Part shown: in pieces, positions 18,701 to 26,705 of the stretch
How the letters are laid out: the number at the start of each line of letters is the position of its first letter
How positions within the stretch are numbered: the stretch's first letter is position 1
Assembly (NCBI RefSeq): GCF_023016005.1
Contig: NZ_JALKAZ010000002.1
Coordinates: 427,276-491,275 of the forward strand
Length of the DNA stretch: 64,000 bases
From: Erythrobacter sp. F6033
Lineage (GTDB): Bacteria; Pseudomonadota; Alphaproteobacteria; Sphingomonadales; Sphingomonadaceae
Reading direction: 5' to 3'
Translations under genes and position numbers: made by a program
The notes under the pieces: generated by a model
Database searches by the model: none
Told to the model about the DNA's origin: nothing
What the model saw: the letters and a program-made list of their open reading frames with translations, nothing else

Positions 18701-19285
18701 TTGATGAGCCCGCTGGTCAACATGACGTCGCTGGCGCTCGCGCCGCTCGGAGGCATCCTGCTGGTGTGGCTGGTTGGCATGGCGCAAAGTATGCCCGTCT
18801 ATATCGGCATCTTGTTGCTGCTCGGCATCGTTTCCAAGAACTCGATCCTGCTGATCGATTTCGCGATTGAGGAAATGGAACGCGGGACTGCCAAACTCGA
18901 AGCGATTATGGAGGCGGGGCACAAGCGTGCACAGCCGATTGTGATGACCACCGTTGCGATGACGGCGGGTATGATTCCAACTGCGATCTCGCTGACCGGC
19001 GATGGCGCATGGCGTCAACCGATGGGTATCGTGGTTATTGGCGGTCTGATCCTGTCGACGCTGCTGACTCTGGTGATTGTACCAGCGGGCTTCAGTCTGG
19101 CGGATGGGTTTGAGCGGCGCGTAGGGCCTTGGCTGCGTGAGCGCATGCTGACCTATAAGCCGGGTGACGACACCAAGCCGCATGGACCCGCAACAGACGG
19201 GCCAGATGTGCCTTTCCCGGGCAAGCCTAGCGGTGCGGCGGTGCCTGCGACCCGCATTCCTCCGGGGGCTGAGCCTGCTGAGTAG
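15758..19285 (+). CDS. RND efflux transporter permease (AcrB/MexF-like) with an enlarged central region
   Basis: 1175 residues, about 100-130 longer than typical HAE-1 pumps. Proton-relay residues are in place: the Asp pair in GVLVDDAIVEIENI (helix 4) and the Lys in GIVSKNSILLIDFA (helix 10). Two porter/docking repeats lie between helices 1-2 and 7-8. The extra length sits between helices 6 and 7 (about residues 518-637): a polar linker, a predicted helix near 531-550, a roughly 40-residue loop, a second helix near 591-612 and an amphipathic stretch before PQFQPTIDDENS. Two added helices would keep the topology. The C-terminal 45 residues are Pro-rich and cytoplasmic. With the adaptor upstream it forms a proton-driven multidrug or metabolite exporter; the substrate is unknown. 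Confidence 0.95.
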   Translation: MNFRNLSAWSIRNPVIPLVMFTALLFAGIVSFMRMDVTNNPDVEFPAVIVNISQPGAAPTEIENQITQRVESALRSINGVNSLQSTAREGNSQTFVEFEIGTEIIEAVNEVETAISGIRGSLPDGILEPRVSKVDVAGDPIGYIAVEADDMTIEQLSWFVDDTVSKRLLKIEGMAEVGRFGGVNREIEVILDPAKMQALGVTASQINSVLRSSNVNAAGGLAEVGGTRQSLRVLGNNDTAFELSQRQIQLGGGRTVRLADVANVRDGFAERNSVSEVGDREVVNFFMNRARGASDLTVYEAALEEMDKIEAETEGVRFIKMFTSTTYTDGQYKSSIWALIEGAVLAVVVVFLFLRDWRATFISAVAIPLSAIPTFFFMDLLGFNLNFLSLLALGLVAGVLVDDAIVEIENIVRHMRMGKTAYQASIDAADEIGLPVVATSFCIVAVFLPVGLMPGISGQFFQNFGLTVVVAVLMSLAVARMITPLMAAYFLSAKGHATHGEGPMMDRYISVLGWTLNRGKMRDRRAGLEGPRFRAGYVFSLLITVLVLLGLTAYSMFAISGALAEFDIPKNVAEAVSGDPNSTLFFLVSKTFDIVLLLFVCLMAFVVGWIAFKAIELLSRLGGRFGSSVKYMAARFYDHRIWMLGVGWFSFLITILLFGQIPPQFQPTIDDENSTIEIEMVPGTTLAGTKVVSDRVYALLEEQPEVEQMLQRIRIGNSTIFIRLSEDRERTSIEFEREIAPQLANIADARVRFRSQSGGFGSGRDLTVMLAGSDPKVLDETAAELVEQMKGLDSLVAPRISADLNRPEIIITPREEIAAELGISTIALSQTIRIATLGEIEQNAARFSLSDRQIPIRVKLSEEARTSMTTIENLPVQTASGGTVPLSQVADITFGSGPTAIQRYNQNRRVLVGADLASNVLKGEAQQQVDALPILQELPTGVIRDVVGEDEWQQELIQNLIIAIIAGVMLVFACLVLLYKRLMSPLVNMTSLALAPLGGILLVWLVGMAQSMPVYIGILLLLGIVSKNSILLIDFAIEEMERGTAKLEAIMEAGHKRAQPIVMTTVAMTAGMIPTAISLTGDGAWRQPMGIVVIGGLILSTLLTLVIVPAGFSLADGFERRVGPWLRERMLTYKPGDDTKPHGPATDGPDVPFPGKPSGAAVPATRIPPGAEPAE

Positions 19286-19343
19286 TCGGTCTTTTGAAGG
19301 GTCGGGCATGACTATCCGCCGCTTTTCAGGCAGATAGCCGCGC

Positions 19344-20636
19344 ATGTCCGAAGCTCGATCTGTTCCCCTTGCATTTGGCGGTGCCCCGCTGACGGCTGAT
19401 CGCGCCAAGCGTATGCGCTGGACGGCGACCGGAATGCTGGTTGCGATGGCTGTGCTGTTTTTCTCGACCCACGCTTTGGCGGAGGGTGGGCATCCGGCAT
19501 GGGGTTATGTCAATGCGTTTGCCGAGGCGGCCATGGTTGGCGGGCTGGCCGACTGGTTCGCCGTGACGGCTTTGTTCCGGCATCCGCTCGGCCTTCCGAT
19601 CCCGCACACTGCCATCATTCCCGAGAACAAGGACCGTATCGCCGATACGATGGCGCAGTTCCTTCGCGAGAACTTCCTCACACCCGCGGTTGTCGCACGG
19701 CGAATGTCCGGCATGAATGTGGCGCGGGCTGTCGGAGATTTCTTGATCGCCAGTCCTAAAGAGGGCGGCGATGACACCCGGTCGCGGATCACCGGCGGTG
19801 CGGCGGAGATGCTGGCCGAAGTGCTCGAATCGCTTGATCCGGACAGGCTCGGAAATCAGATGCGTGCAGGCCTCGCGGGCCAGTTGCAAAAGCTGGATGT
19901 GTCCCCGCTCGCAGGGCGTATGCTCGAAAGCGCTATGGCCGATCGTCAGCATCGCCCGCTGATCGACGGGATCGTTCGCTGGACCGGCCTGACGCTCGAA
20001 GACAATGAGGAGATGGTCAAAGACATCATCCACAAACGCGCCAATTCGGTGCTGCGCTGGACTGGCCTTGATGAGCGGATTTCAGCCAGCGTGTTGGACG
20101 GTCTCTATAAACTTCTGGCCGAAGTGCTGGTCGATCCCGATCATCCGCTGCGCTTCAAAATTGAAGAGGGCCTCGAGAAACTGGCTCAGGACCTTCAGCA
20201 CGATCCGGAAACCCGCGAGCGGGTCGAGGAAATGAAGCGTGATCTGATCGAGAATCCGGCTGTCGCAGAATGGTGGATGGGTGTGTGGGAGCGTATCCGC
20301 CAATCGCTGATCCGCCGCGCGCGTGAGGCCGATAGCGGTCTGGGTATCGAAATGCGCAACGGTCTGGCCGATCTCGGCAAAGCGCTGGCCAGCGACGAAC
20401 GTCTTCAGCTTCAGATCAATCGCTTTGCGCGCCGTACAGCTGTGGGCGTTGCGACCCGCTATGGCAGCGAAATCGTGACCCTCGTTTCAGAAACAGTGAA
20501 ACGCTGGGACGCTACAACGATTACAGGCCGGATCGAAAATGCAGTGGGCCGCGACCTTCAATTCATCCGCATCAACGGCACGCTGGTCGGCGGGCTGGTC
20601 GGTATGACGCTGCACTTTATTGTGAGTTTTGTGTAG
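19344..20636 (+). CDS. DUF445 family membrane protein
   Basis: 430 residues. An N-terminal helix (about 28-48) is followed by the family signature around AFAEAAMVGGLADWFAVTALFRHPLGLPIPHTAIIP. A long, mostly helical, charged region follows, and a final hydrophobic segment with GTLVGGLVGMTLHFI. This is the DUF445/YjiN layout. Function is not known. It lies 58 bases after the RND pump on the same strand, so it may be co-transcribed. Its stop is 5 bases from that of the convergent TonB_C-like gene. Confidence 0.92.
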   Translation: MSEARSVPLAFGGAPLTADRAKRMRWTATGMLVAMAVLFFSTHALAEGGHPAWGYVNAFAEAAMVGGLADWFAVTALFRHPLGLPIPHTAIIPENKDRIADTMAQFLRENFLTPAVVARRMSGMNVARAVGDFLIASPKEGGDDTRSRITGGAAEMLAEVLESLDPDRLGNQMRAGLAGQLQKLDVSPLAGRMLESAMADRQHRPLIDGIVRWTGLTLEDNEEMVKDIIHKRANSVLRWTGLDERISASVLDGLYKLLAEVLVDPDHPLRFKIEEGLEKLAQDLQHDPETRERVEEMKRDLIENPAVAEWWMGVWERIRQSLIRRAREADSGLGIEMRNGLADLGKALASDERLQLQINRFARRTAVGVATRYGSEIVTLVSETVKRWDATTITGRIENAVGRDLQFIRINGTLVGGLVGMTLHFIVSFV

Positions 20637-20641
20637 GGGGG

Positions 20642-21532
20642 TTAATCCCTGATCCGATATGTGATCGATGTGGCATAATAGGAGGCAATTGGTTTTCCCT
20701 TTGCATCGATTGCCGGGTCAAATTCGGCCATTTCCATGTTTTGACAAAACGGGGAATTGAGCTTGTCGGTAACGGTTGCCTCGTTCAGAATGCAGTCGGT
20801 TACGGTGCCACTCTCGTCAATCATTACGCGCATCCTGAGGATTGCTTCCTCACCGCGGACCAGGGCAGCATTCGGATATTTGCGAACCGCGGAGCGCACC
20901 ACTTCTTTTTCATTTTTCCAGACTGGCGCCCTGCTCAGCTTTGACTGTTCCTCAGGGTTCAAGCCCCAATCACGAACAAGATCGGCGGTACATTTGTTGA
21001 GAACGGCAAACGCGTCACCCAAAGGGCCCGTGTTCAATTGAACTTCCTTGCCGCGCTGCCGAACCCAAACGAATTCGACCTTGTTGGCGAAATTGGTATC
21101 CAATTGATTATTTGGAGCGCCCGGAGCGTAACCTTGGTCTGCCTCCGCACCCATCGACAAGCTTATTGATGAATAGACGATCGCAGGTCCAACGCTTTCT
21201 GTGTCCCCTTTGAATGGTTCAGTCGGCATTGCCTCTTGACCGTCGAAGAACTTCATTCGTGTGTTGGTTTTGCTGCGGAAACGCTTGAAGCGCGGACCGG
21301 CGAGCGACAACCCGGTTCTAGCGCTTGGCCAGTACTGCTCAAAGAAAATGGCGTGGCGGTCTTCGCCTTCGCCAAAAGTGCGGACAAGCCTGCATTTATT
21401 GGGGGCAAAGTCGACCAGCCATTTGGAGCTGGCATCCAGCCCGCGTGGTTCTTTCGCGGCCAAAGGCGCAGAAATCGTCAGGACGAACGCCAGCGCGAAT
21501 GCAGTTCCAGAAATTGCTACAGCCAGCCCCAT
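20642..21532 (-). CDS. Secreted protein with C-terminal TonB_C-like domain, unknown function
   Basis: 296 residues from the ATG at 21532; a TTG two codons earlier is in frame. An N-terminal hydrophobic segment (about 3-25) reads as a signal peptide or anchor ending near APLAAKEP. The middle is not recognisable. The last roughly 85 residues (KYPNAALVRGEEAILRMRVM, DESGTVTDCIL, then AEFDPAIDAKGKPI) match the pattern of TonB C-terminal domains and related stand-alone TonB_C-like proteins. No exbB or exbD is nearby and no Pro-rich spanner is present, so it is unlikely to be an energising TonB. Its ribosome binding site (GGAGG, 9 bases upstream) lies inside the terminator hairpin of the preceding etfBA operon. 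Confidence 0.78.
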   Translation of the reverse strand: MGLAVAISGTAFALAFVLTISAPLAAKEPRGLDASSKWLVDFAPNKCRLVRTFGEGEDRHAIFFEQYWPSARTGLSLAGPRFKRFRSKTNTRMKFFDGQEAMPTEPFKGDTESVGPAIVYSSISLSMGAEADQGYAPGAPNNQLDTNFANKVEFVWVRQRGKEVQLNTGPLGDAFAVLNKCTADLVRDWGLNPEEQSKLSRAPVWKNEKEVVRSAVRKYPNAALVRGEEAILRMRVMIDESGTVTDCILNEATVTDKLNSPFCQNMEMAEFDPAIDAKGKPIASYYATSITYRIRD

Positions 21533-21541
21533 AAACAAAAA

Positions 21542-21571
21542 CCTCCGCCGGGCATGGTAGCGCGGCGGAGG
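21542..21571 (-). terminator. Intrinsic terminator of the etfBA operon, overlapping the next gene's ribosome binding site
   Basis: On the minus strand: CCTCCGCCG, a 12-base loop, CGGCGGAGG, then TTTTTGTTT. The descending arm ends in GGAGG, which is also 9 bases ahead of the ATG at 21532. Terminator and Shine-Dalgarno therefore share the same bases. Confidence 0.88.
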
Positions 21572-21599
21572 CTTTGATCAACCTTCAGGTTTTCTGCAA

Positions 21600-22529
21600 T
21601 TACAGTGCGTTGGTAAGCTCCGGAACCGCATTGAAGAGGTCAGCAACGAGGCCAATATCCGCCACCTGGAAGATCGGGGCGTCTTCGTCCTTGTTGATGG
21701 CGATGATGACTTTAGAGTCCTTCATGCCGGCAAGGTGTTGGATTGCGCCCGAGATACCGATTGCGATATAGACTTCGGGAGCAACGATTTTGCCGGTCTG
21801 GCCGACCTGATAATCGTTCGGCACATAGCCGGCATCAACCGCAGCGCGCGATGCGCCGATTGCCGCGCCAAGTTTGTCGGCGAGCGGGTTGATGACGCTT
21901 TCGAAGGTTTCGCTGTCTTTCAGCGCTCGGCCACCTGAAACGATGACTTTGGCAGACGTCAGTTCCGGACGCTCACTCTTCGCGACTTCGCGCGAGACGA
22001 AGCTGGAAATGCCTGCGTCACCCGGACCCGATGCGTCTTCTACAGAAGCCGAACCGCCTTCGGTTGCCGCCTTTTCAAACGCGGTGCCGCGCACGGTGAT
22101 CACCAGCTTGGCATCGGAGGATTGTACGGTGGCAATCGCGTTACCGGCGTAGATCGGACGGGTGAAAGTCTTGTCGCCTTCGACCGAAAGAATGTCCGAG
22201 ATTTGCATCACATCAAGCAGCGCAGCGACGCGCGGCGCGATGTTCTTGCCCGATGTCGTGGCAGGCGCGAGGAATGCGTCATAGTTCGCCATGATACCAG
22301 CGGCGAGCGGTGCGACGTTTTCGGCAAGACCTTCGCCATATGCCGCATCGTCCGCTTTCAGCACTTTGGAAACGCCTGCGATCTTCGCAGCCGCTTCGGC
22401 AACGCTGCCGCAATTGTGGCCAGCGACCAGCGCTGTGACATCGCCCATTTTGCCCGCGGCGGTAACCACTGCGAGAGTTGCGTCATTGACGCTCGAATTG
22501 TCGTGTTCGACGAGAACCAGAGTGTTCAT
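21600..22529 (-). CDS. etfA: Electron transfer flavoprotein alpha subunit
   Basis: 309 residues. EtfA binds the FAD of the ETF heterodimer, which carries electrons from acyl-CoA and other dehydrogenases to ETF-ubiquinone oxidoreductase. The N-terminal domain starts [11 protein letters not shown]. The C-terminal FAD domain has the signature [21 protein letters not shown], then [22 protein letters not shown] and [16 protein letters not shown]. Start is 23 bases after the etfB stop. A terminator follows 28 bases downstream. Confidence 0.97.
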   Translation of the reverse strand: MNTLVLVEHDNSSVNDATLAVVTAAGKMGDVTALVAGHNCGSVAEAAAKIAGVSKVLKADDAAYGEGLAENVAPLAAGIMANYDAFLAPATTSGKNIAPRVAALLDVMQISDILSVEGDKTFTRPIYAGNAIATVQSSDAKLVITVRGTAFEKAATEGGSASVEDASGPGDAGISSFVSREVAKSERPELTSAKVIVSGGRALKDSETFESVINPLADKLGAAIGASRAAVDAGYVPNDYQVGQTGKIVAPEVYIAIGISGAIQHLAGMKDSKVIIAINKDEDAPIFQVADIGLVADLFNAVPELTNAL

Positions 22530-22552
22530 TGTCTTTTGTCCTTCCTATCCGC

Positions 22553-23299
22553 TTACGCGATGCCGAGCGCTTTGATCTTTTCGACCAGAGCGGCGACGTC
22601 TTCGACCTTTTCACCGGCCTGACGGACAGGCGGTTCGGAAACGTTGGTGGTGGTGAGACGCGGTGCGATATCGACGCCGAAATCGGCCGGGGTCTTGCTG
22701 TCGAGCGGCTTCTTCTTCGCTTTCATGATGTTCGGCAGCGAAGCGTAACGTGGCTCGTTCAGGCGAAGATCGGTCGTGACAATGGCAGGCATCGCCAGTT
22801 TTACGGTTTCAAGACCGCCATCAATCTCGCGCTTTACGACAACTGCATCGCCATCAACTTCAACAGTGTTGGCGAAGGTGCCCTGCGGACGGTCCATCAT
22901 CGCCGCGAGCATCTGACCGGTCTGGTTGCTGTCGTCAGAGATCGACTGTTTGCCCAGCAGGACGAGGCCTGGCTGTTCTTCTTCAGCGATTGCTTTGAGG
23001 ATCTTGGCAACGGCCAGCGGTTCGACCTCTTCGTCGGTCTCGACGAGGATCGCGCGGTCTGCACCCATTGCAAGTGCGGTGCGCAGTGTTTCCTGAGCCT
23101 TTGCCGGACCAACCGACACAGCGATGATTTCTTCGGCTTTGCCCGCTTCTTTGATGCGGATCGCTTCTTCGACAGCGATCTCATCAAACGGGTTCATGCT
23201 CATTTTGACGTTCGCAAGATCAACGCCGGAGCCGTCTGCTTTGACGCGTGGCTTTACGTTGTAATCAATCACCCGTTTTACGGGGACGAGGATTTTCAT
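22553..23299 (-). CDS. etfB: Electron transfer flavoprotein beta subunit
   Basis: 248 residues from the ATG at 23299, giving the standard [12 protein letters not shown] start; an AAGGAAA ribosome binding site precedes it. An in-frame upstream ATG at 23332 adds a non-family extension. EtfB binds AMP and contacts the partner dehydrogenases. Family blocks include [42 protein letters not shown] and [20 protein letters not shown]. It is the first gene of etfBA and is preceded by a LiuR-like palindrome. Confidence 0.97.
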   Translation of the reverse strand: MKILVPVKRVIDYNVKPRVKADGSGVDLANVKMSMNPFDEIAVEEAIRIKEAGKAEEIIAVSVGPAKAQETLRTALAMGADRAILVETDEEVEPLAVAKILKAIAEEEQPGLVLLGKQSISDDSNQTGQMLAAMMDRPQGTFANTVEVDGDAVVVKREIDGGLETVKLAMPAIVTTDLRLNEPRYASLPNIMKAKKKPLDSKTPADFGVDIAPRLTTTNVSEPPVRQAGEKVEDVAALVEKIKALGIA

Positions 23300-23380
23300 G
23301 GATGTTTCCTTTCCCTTTGGCGTGCTCTGCAAAGTGCGCAGGGCACAGCGAATCTCGTATGTTTGGCGGACTAGCTTGCG

Positions 23381-23396
23381 TTTACGTAAACGTCAA
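23381..23396 (-). promoter_or_regulatory. LiuR-like inverted repeat upstream of etfB
   Basis: TTTACGTAAACGTCAA on the plus strand, an imperfect 7-2-7 palindrome (read as TTGACGTTTACGTAAA on the minus strand), within which CGTTTACGTAAACG at 23379-23392 is a perfect 14-bp palindrome. It lies 82 bases before the etfB ATG. It resembles, from memory, the operator of LiuR, the MerR-type regulator of branched-chain amino acid and acyl-CoA catabolism in proteobacteria. TTGACG within it, with TAGTCC 17 bases further on the minus strand, could be a -35/-10 pair. The other promoter expected in the 23300-23522 gap is for the plus-strand gene; I see no consensus for it. Confidence 0.42.
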
Positions 23397-23522
23397 GTTG
23401 ACCGTGCACTCAATTTATTTCTATTCGTCTGTCGTATCGCGCTCTCGCGCTACGTCTATCTTGCGTCAACCCTCCCATATCATGCACCGTGCGTTTGAGC
23501 TGCATTTTGTGGGACAAATTGG

Positions 23523-24455
23523 ATGGGAGTGCATGCAATGCTTGGAGCCGGACGTATTGTTGGAGCCGCTTTGGCGTTGAGTGCTTTTGCTTCGGCGGCT
23601 GTGGCTCAGGATGGTGATTATGAAACGCGGCTGGGCGAAGAAGGTTTCAAATCTCCGCCTGCCACGCTTGACCAGATGGATTGGCTGGTGGGCCAATGGA
23701 CCGGGACAGGCATTCAAGGCGCCCCGGCGATGGAAAGCTGGCTCCCTGAAAGCGGCGGAACGATGGTCGGAACCTTTGTGCAAGAAAAGCCGGACGGTGC
23801 GATCATGTTCACCGAGCATATGTATCTGATGGAGGAGGGCGGCACTCTCGCTCTCAAGTTGAAGCACTTCAACGCCGATCTGACAGGCTGGGAGGAGAAG
23901 GATGGCATGCTCACCTTCCGCCTCGTCGCGATTGAGCCGTGCGCAGCCTATTTCAATGCGCTAACATTGCGCTGCGCCGATCCGGACAACCCCGGCAGCG
24001 GCATTGTCGCGGCGGTGCGGATGAAGTCGGACAAGCCAGTGCCGCAGGAGCTTATTTTCCGCTTTGACCAGATGTCAGCCCAGCCAGCCGGTCGGCAACC
24101 CGGCACCTGCGATGATGCCTACACGACCTTCGCCATGAATGGGTGTTATGCCGACCTGTTGAGGCAAGCGGATGCTCTGCGAAGCAAATATCTGGCAGCA
24201 GCATTAGAGCATCATTCTGATCGGGCCGAACTGGCGGCGAAAATCACCGCTGCCGATCTTGCCTTTACATCTTACCGAGATGCCGAGTGCGGCGCCGTTT
24301 ACGAGGATTGGAAGGACGGCACCATTCGCGGGCTTATGTCGCTTACATGCCGGATCGGTATGACCGACAAACGCACCCGCACAATCTGGCAAAACTGGCT
24401 GACCTATGCGGATAGCACTCCGCCAGTATTACCGGAGCCAGCGCCAACGCGTTAA
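23523..24455 (+). CDS. Exported DUF6265-like + LprI-like two-domain protein
   Basis: 310 residues (or 305 from the ATG at 23538). A signal peptide ends near ASAAVAQ. The first domain (about 45-175) matches the DUF6265 pattern: LDQMDWLVGQWTG, ESWLPESGGTMVG, then beta strands with LKLKHFN. The second part (about 200-300) has the Cys spacing of LprI-like/DUF1311 lysozyme-inhibitor domains: CYADLLRQADALRSKY, FTSYRDAECGAVYEDW, then LMSLTCRIGMTDKRT. The protein should be periplasmic. Substrate and function are unknown; the domain names are my reading of the pattern. It ends at a bidirectional terminator shared with sucC. Confidence 0.78.
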   Translation: MGVHAMLGAGRIVGAALALSAFASAAVAQDGDYETRLGEEGFKSPPATLDQMDWLVGQWTGTGIQGAPAMESWLPESGGTMVGTFVQEKPDGAIMFTEHMYLMEEGGTLALKLKHFNADLTGWEEKDGMLTFRLVAIEPCAAYFNALTLRCADPDNPGSGIVAAVRMKSDKPVPQELIFRFDQMSAQPAGRQPGTCDDAYTTFAMNGCYADLLRQADALRSKYLAAALEHHSDRAELAAKITAADLAFTSYRDAECGAVYEDWKDGTIRGLMSLTCRIGMTDKRTRTIWQNWLTYADSTPPVLPEPAPTR

Positions 24456-24462
24456 AATCAAA

Positions 24463-24494
24463 AAGGCCGCGCCGGATTTCACCAGCGCGGCCTT
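24463..24494. terminator. Bidirectional terminator between the DUF6265-type gene and sucC
   Basis: Perfect inverted repeat AAGGCCGCGC / GCGCGGCCTT with a 12-base loop. It is A-rich on the left (AAAATCAAAA) and T-containing on the right, so it can serve both convergent genes. Confidence 0.88.
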
Positions 24495-24519
24495 CTTGTA
24501 ATTGTAAAAGCGAAGCGAT

Positions 24520-25734
24520 TTACGCCGCTTGCTTGACCTCTGCGACGATTTTCTTCGCTGCGTCGCCCAGATCGTCGGCTGCAACGATAGGAAGGCCGGA
24601 ATTGGCGAGGATGTCTTTACCAGCCTGCACGTTGGTCCCTTCGAGACGGACGACGAGCGGAACCGACAGGTTCACTTCCTTCGCCGCCTGAACGATACCA
24701 TCGGCGATGATGTCGCATTTCATGATGCCGCCAAAGATGTTGACGAGGATACCTTCGACCGCAGGGTCTTTCAGGATGATCTTGAAGGCCGCTGTCACCT
24801 TCTCTGTGGTTGCGCCGCCGCCTACATCGAGGAAGTTGGCCGGGAAGGCACCGTTTAGCTTGATGATGTCCATCGTTGCCATGGCGAGGCCTGCACCATT
24901 GACCATGCAGCCGATATTGCCGTCGAGCTTGATGTAAGCGAGGTCATATTCGGATGCTTCGACTTCGGCCGGATCTTCCTCGGTCTCGTCACGCATCTCT
25001 TCGATTGCCTTGTGGCGATAGAGCGCGTTGCCATCGAAGCTCATCTTGGTGTCGAGCACGAGCAGCGAAGCGTTGCCGCCCGCATCGGGCTTGGTTTCGA
25101 CCAGCGGGTTGATTTCGAGCATTTCGCAATCGCTCGACATGAACGCGTTGTAGAGCTGCTTGGCGAGCTTCTGGCACTGCTTGTTGAGATCGCCCGAAAG
25201 ATTCAAAGCGAATGCAACCGCGCGGCCATGATGCGGCATAAAGCCCTGTGCCGGATCGATTGTGATCGTGGTGATTTTCTCAGGCGTCTCGTGCGCGACG
25301 TCTTCGATATCCATGCCGCCTTCGGTTGATGCGACCATCGCAACCCGGCCCGTGGCACGGTCCACTAGCATGGCGAGGTAATATTCGCTTTCGATATCGA
25401 CACCGTCGGTAACGTAGAGGCGGTTGACCTGCTTGCCTTCTGCACCGGTCTGGATCGTTACCAGCGTGTTGCCGAGCATTTCCTTGGCGTGGCTTTCGAC
25501 TTCATCCAGAGAGAATGCCAGACGCACGCCGCCTTTCGCATCTTCTGGCAGCTCTTTAAACTTGCCTTTACCGCGGCCACCAGCGTGAATTTGTGCTTTG
25601 ACGACATAAAGCGGTCCGGGCAGTTTCTTCGCGCCTTCGACGGCCTCTTCGACAGTCAAAGCAGCGTGGCCCGCCGGAATTGCGATCCCGTATTCTTTCA
25701 GCAGTTCCTTGGCCTGATATTCATGGACGTTCAT
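24520..25734 (-). CDS. sucC: Succinate-CoA ligase [ADP-forming] beta subunit
   Basis: 404 residues from the ATG at 25734, which gives the family start [12 protein letters not shown]; a longer in-frame extension to 25854 is not family-like. SucC is the ATP-grasp subunit of succinyl-CoA synthetase in the TCA cycle. Visible motifs: the glycine loop [15 protein letters not shown], the region [16 protein letters not shown], and [11 protein letters not shown]. sucD is not adjacent: the gene is followed directly by a terminator, so sucC is transcribed alone here. A divergent 144-base region separates it from the inositol-monophosphatase-type gene. Confidence 0.97.
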   Translation of the reverse strand: MNVHEYQAKELLKEYGIAIPAGHAALTVEEAVEGAKKLPGPLYVVKAQIHAGGRGKGKFKELPEDAKGGVRLAFSLDEVESHAKEMLGNTLVTIQTGAEGKQVNRLYVTDGVDIESEYYLAMLVDRATGRVAMVASTEGGMDIEDVAHETPEKITTITIDPAQGFMPHHGRAVAFALNLSGDLNKQCQKLAKQLYNAFMSSDCEMLEINPLVETKPDAGGNASLLVLDTKMSFDGNALYRHKAIEEMRDETEEDPAEVEASEYDLAYIKLDGNIGCMVNGAGLAMATMDIIKLNGAFPANFLDVGGGATTEKVTAAFKIILKDPAVEGILVNIFGGIMKCDIIADGIVQAAKEVNLSVPLVVRLEGTNVQAGKDILANSGLPIVAADDLGDAAKKIVAEVKQAA

Positions 25735-25878
25735 GTCGTCGTGATCCCTTGTGTGTATTCGCGTAGAATCTGCGCATGGGCAGAGAGAAGTGTTGATGCA
25801 TGCCCTAGGCAGGTTCGCGCGACTTGAAAAGTGGGGAGAGCACCTGCAACACAAACTCTATCAGGATAGACAGGGCCG

Positions 25879-26655
25879 ATGATAGATAAAGACCGCCTTT
25901 TGGGGATTGTACGCGAAGCCGGGCGGATTGCGCATGCGCGTTGGCCGGGCGATGGCCACGCCTTGGAAAGCTGGGACAAGACGCCTGGCAATCCGGTGAG
26001 CGAATCGGATTTGGAAGTGGATCGGTTCCTCCGCCGCGAACTTGCTGCGCTGCTTCCTTCGGCTGGTTGGCTGTCCGAAGAGACTATTGACGATAAGGCG
26101 CGGACTGACAGCGATCTGTTGTGGCTGGTCGATCCGATTGATGGAACGCGCGACTTTGTTCGGGGAAGACCCGGTTGGTCGGTTTCGGTCGCGCTTGTGA
26201 GTTCTGGCAAGCCGTTGATCGGAATACTCATTGCCCCCGCGAGAGGCGAGGAATGGTGCGCCGTTGCAGGGCAGGGCGCGACTTTGAACGATAGACCCCT
26301 CATCGCCAGTGCGCGGCAGGAGTTTTCCGGTGCAAGAGTACCAATAGATCAATTGCCGAGCGCCGATTCGGATCTCGTTATGGTCGAAAAACCCAATTCG
26401 ATTGCGCTGCGTATCGCGATGGTGGCCGATGACCGGGCTGATTTGGTCGCGACTTTGCGTTGGGGTTTTGAATGGGATGTTGCAGCCGCCGCTCTCATTG
26501 CGCGTGAGGCCGGGGCGGAGGTTTCCGATGCGTTCGGCAATCCGCTTGCCTACAACAAGCATGACCCGCGGGATTTTGGCGTATTGGTCTGCTCGCCGGG
26601 CATCCATGCTGCGGCTGTCGAGCGGCTGGCAGACCGGGCCAGTCAGCTCAAATAA
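25879..26655 (+). CDS. Inositol monophosphatase family protein (CysQ-like)
   Basis: 258 residues. The metal-dependent phosphatase signature is complete: WLSEET (metal Glu), DPIDGTRDF and the C-terminal EWDVAAAALIAREAGAEV. The family includes inositol-1-phosphatase, 3'(2'),5'-bisphosphate nucleotidase (CysQ), fructose-1,6-bisphosphatase and histidinol-phosphatase; the sequence does not decide among them by eye. A second family member, in the cys operon at 56276, is the better candidate for CysQ, so this one may have another substrate. It stands alone and ends at a bidirectional terminator. Confidence 0.88.
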   Translation: MIDKDRLLGIVREAGRIAHARWPGDGHALESWDKTPGNPVSESDLEVDRFLRRELAALLPSAGWLSEETIDDKARTDSDLLWLVDPIDGTRDFVRGRPGWSVSVALVSSGKPLIGILIAPARGEEWCAVAGQGATLNDRPLIASARQEFSGARVPIDQLPSADSDLVMVEKPNSIALRIAMVADDRADLVATLRWGFEWDVAAAALIAREAGAEVSDAFGNPLAYNKHDPRDFGVLVCSPGIHAAAVERLADRASQLK

Positions 26656-26656
26656 A

Positions 26657-26684
26657 AAGGGCCAGTCCCTCCGGACCGGCCCTT
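26657..26684. terminator. Bidirectional terminator between the IMPase-type and OmpA-type genes
   Basis: Inverted repeat AAGGGCCAGTCC / GGACCGGCCCTT with a 4-base loop (CTCC) and one wobble pair, preceded by A's and followed by TTCC. It lies between two convergent stops. Confidence 0.85.
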
Positions 26685-26705
26685 CCAATTTGGTGTCAGC
26701 GATGA

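Noticed and set aside
18074..19408. Open frame of about 440 codons on the minus strand
   Set aside because: Antisense to the conserved 3' half of the RND pump gene; the translation is rich in Arg, His and Gln with no domain or membrane pattern.
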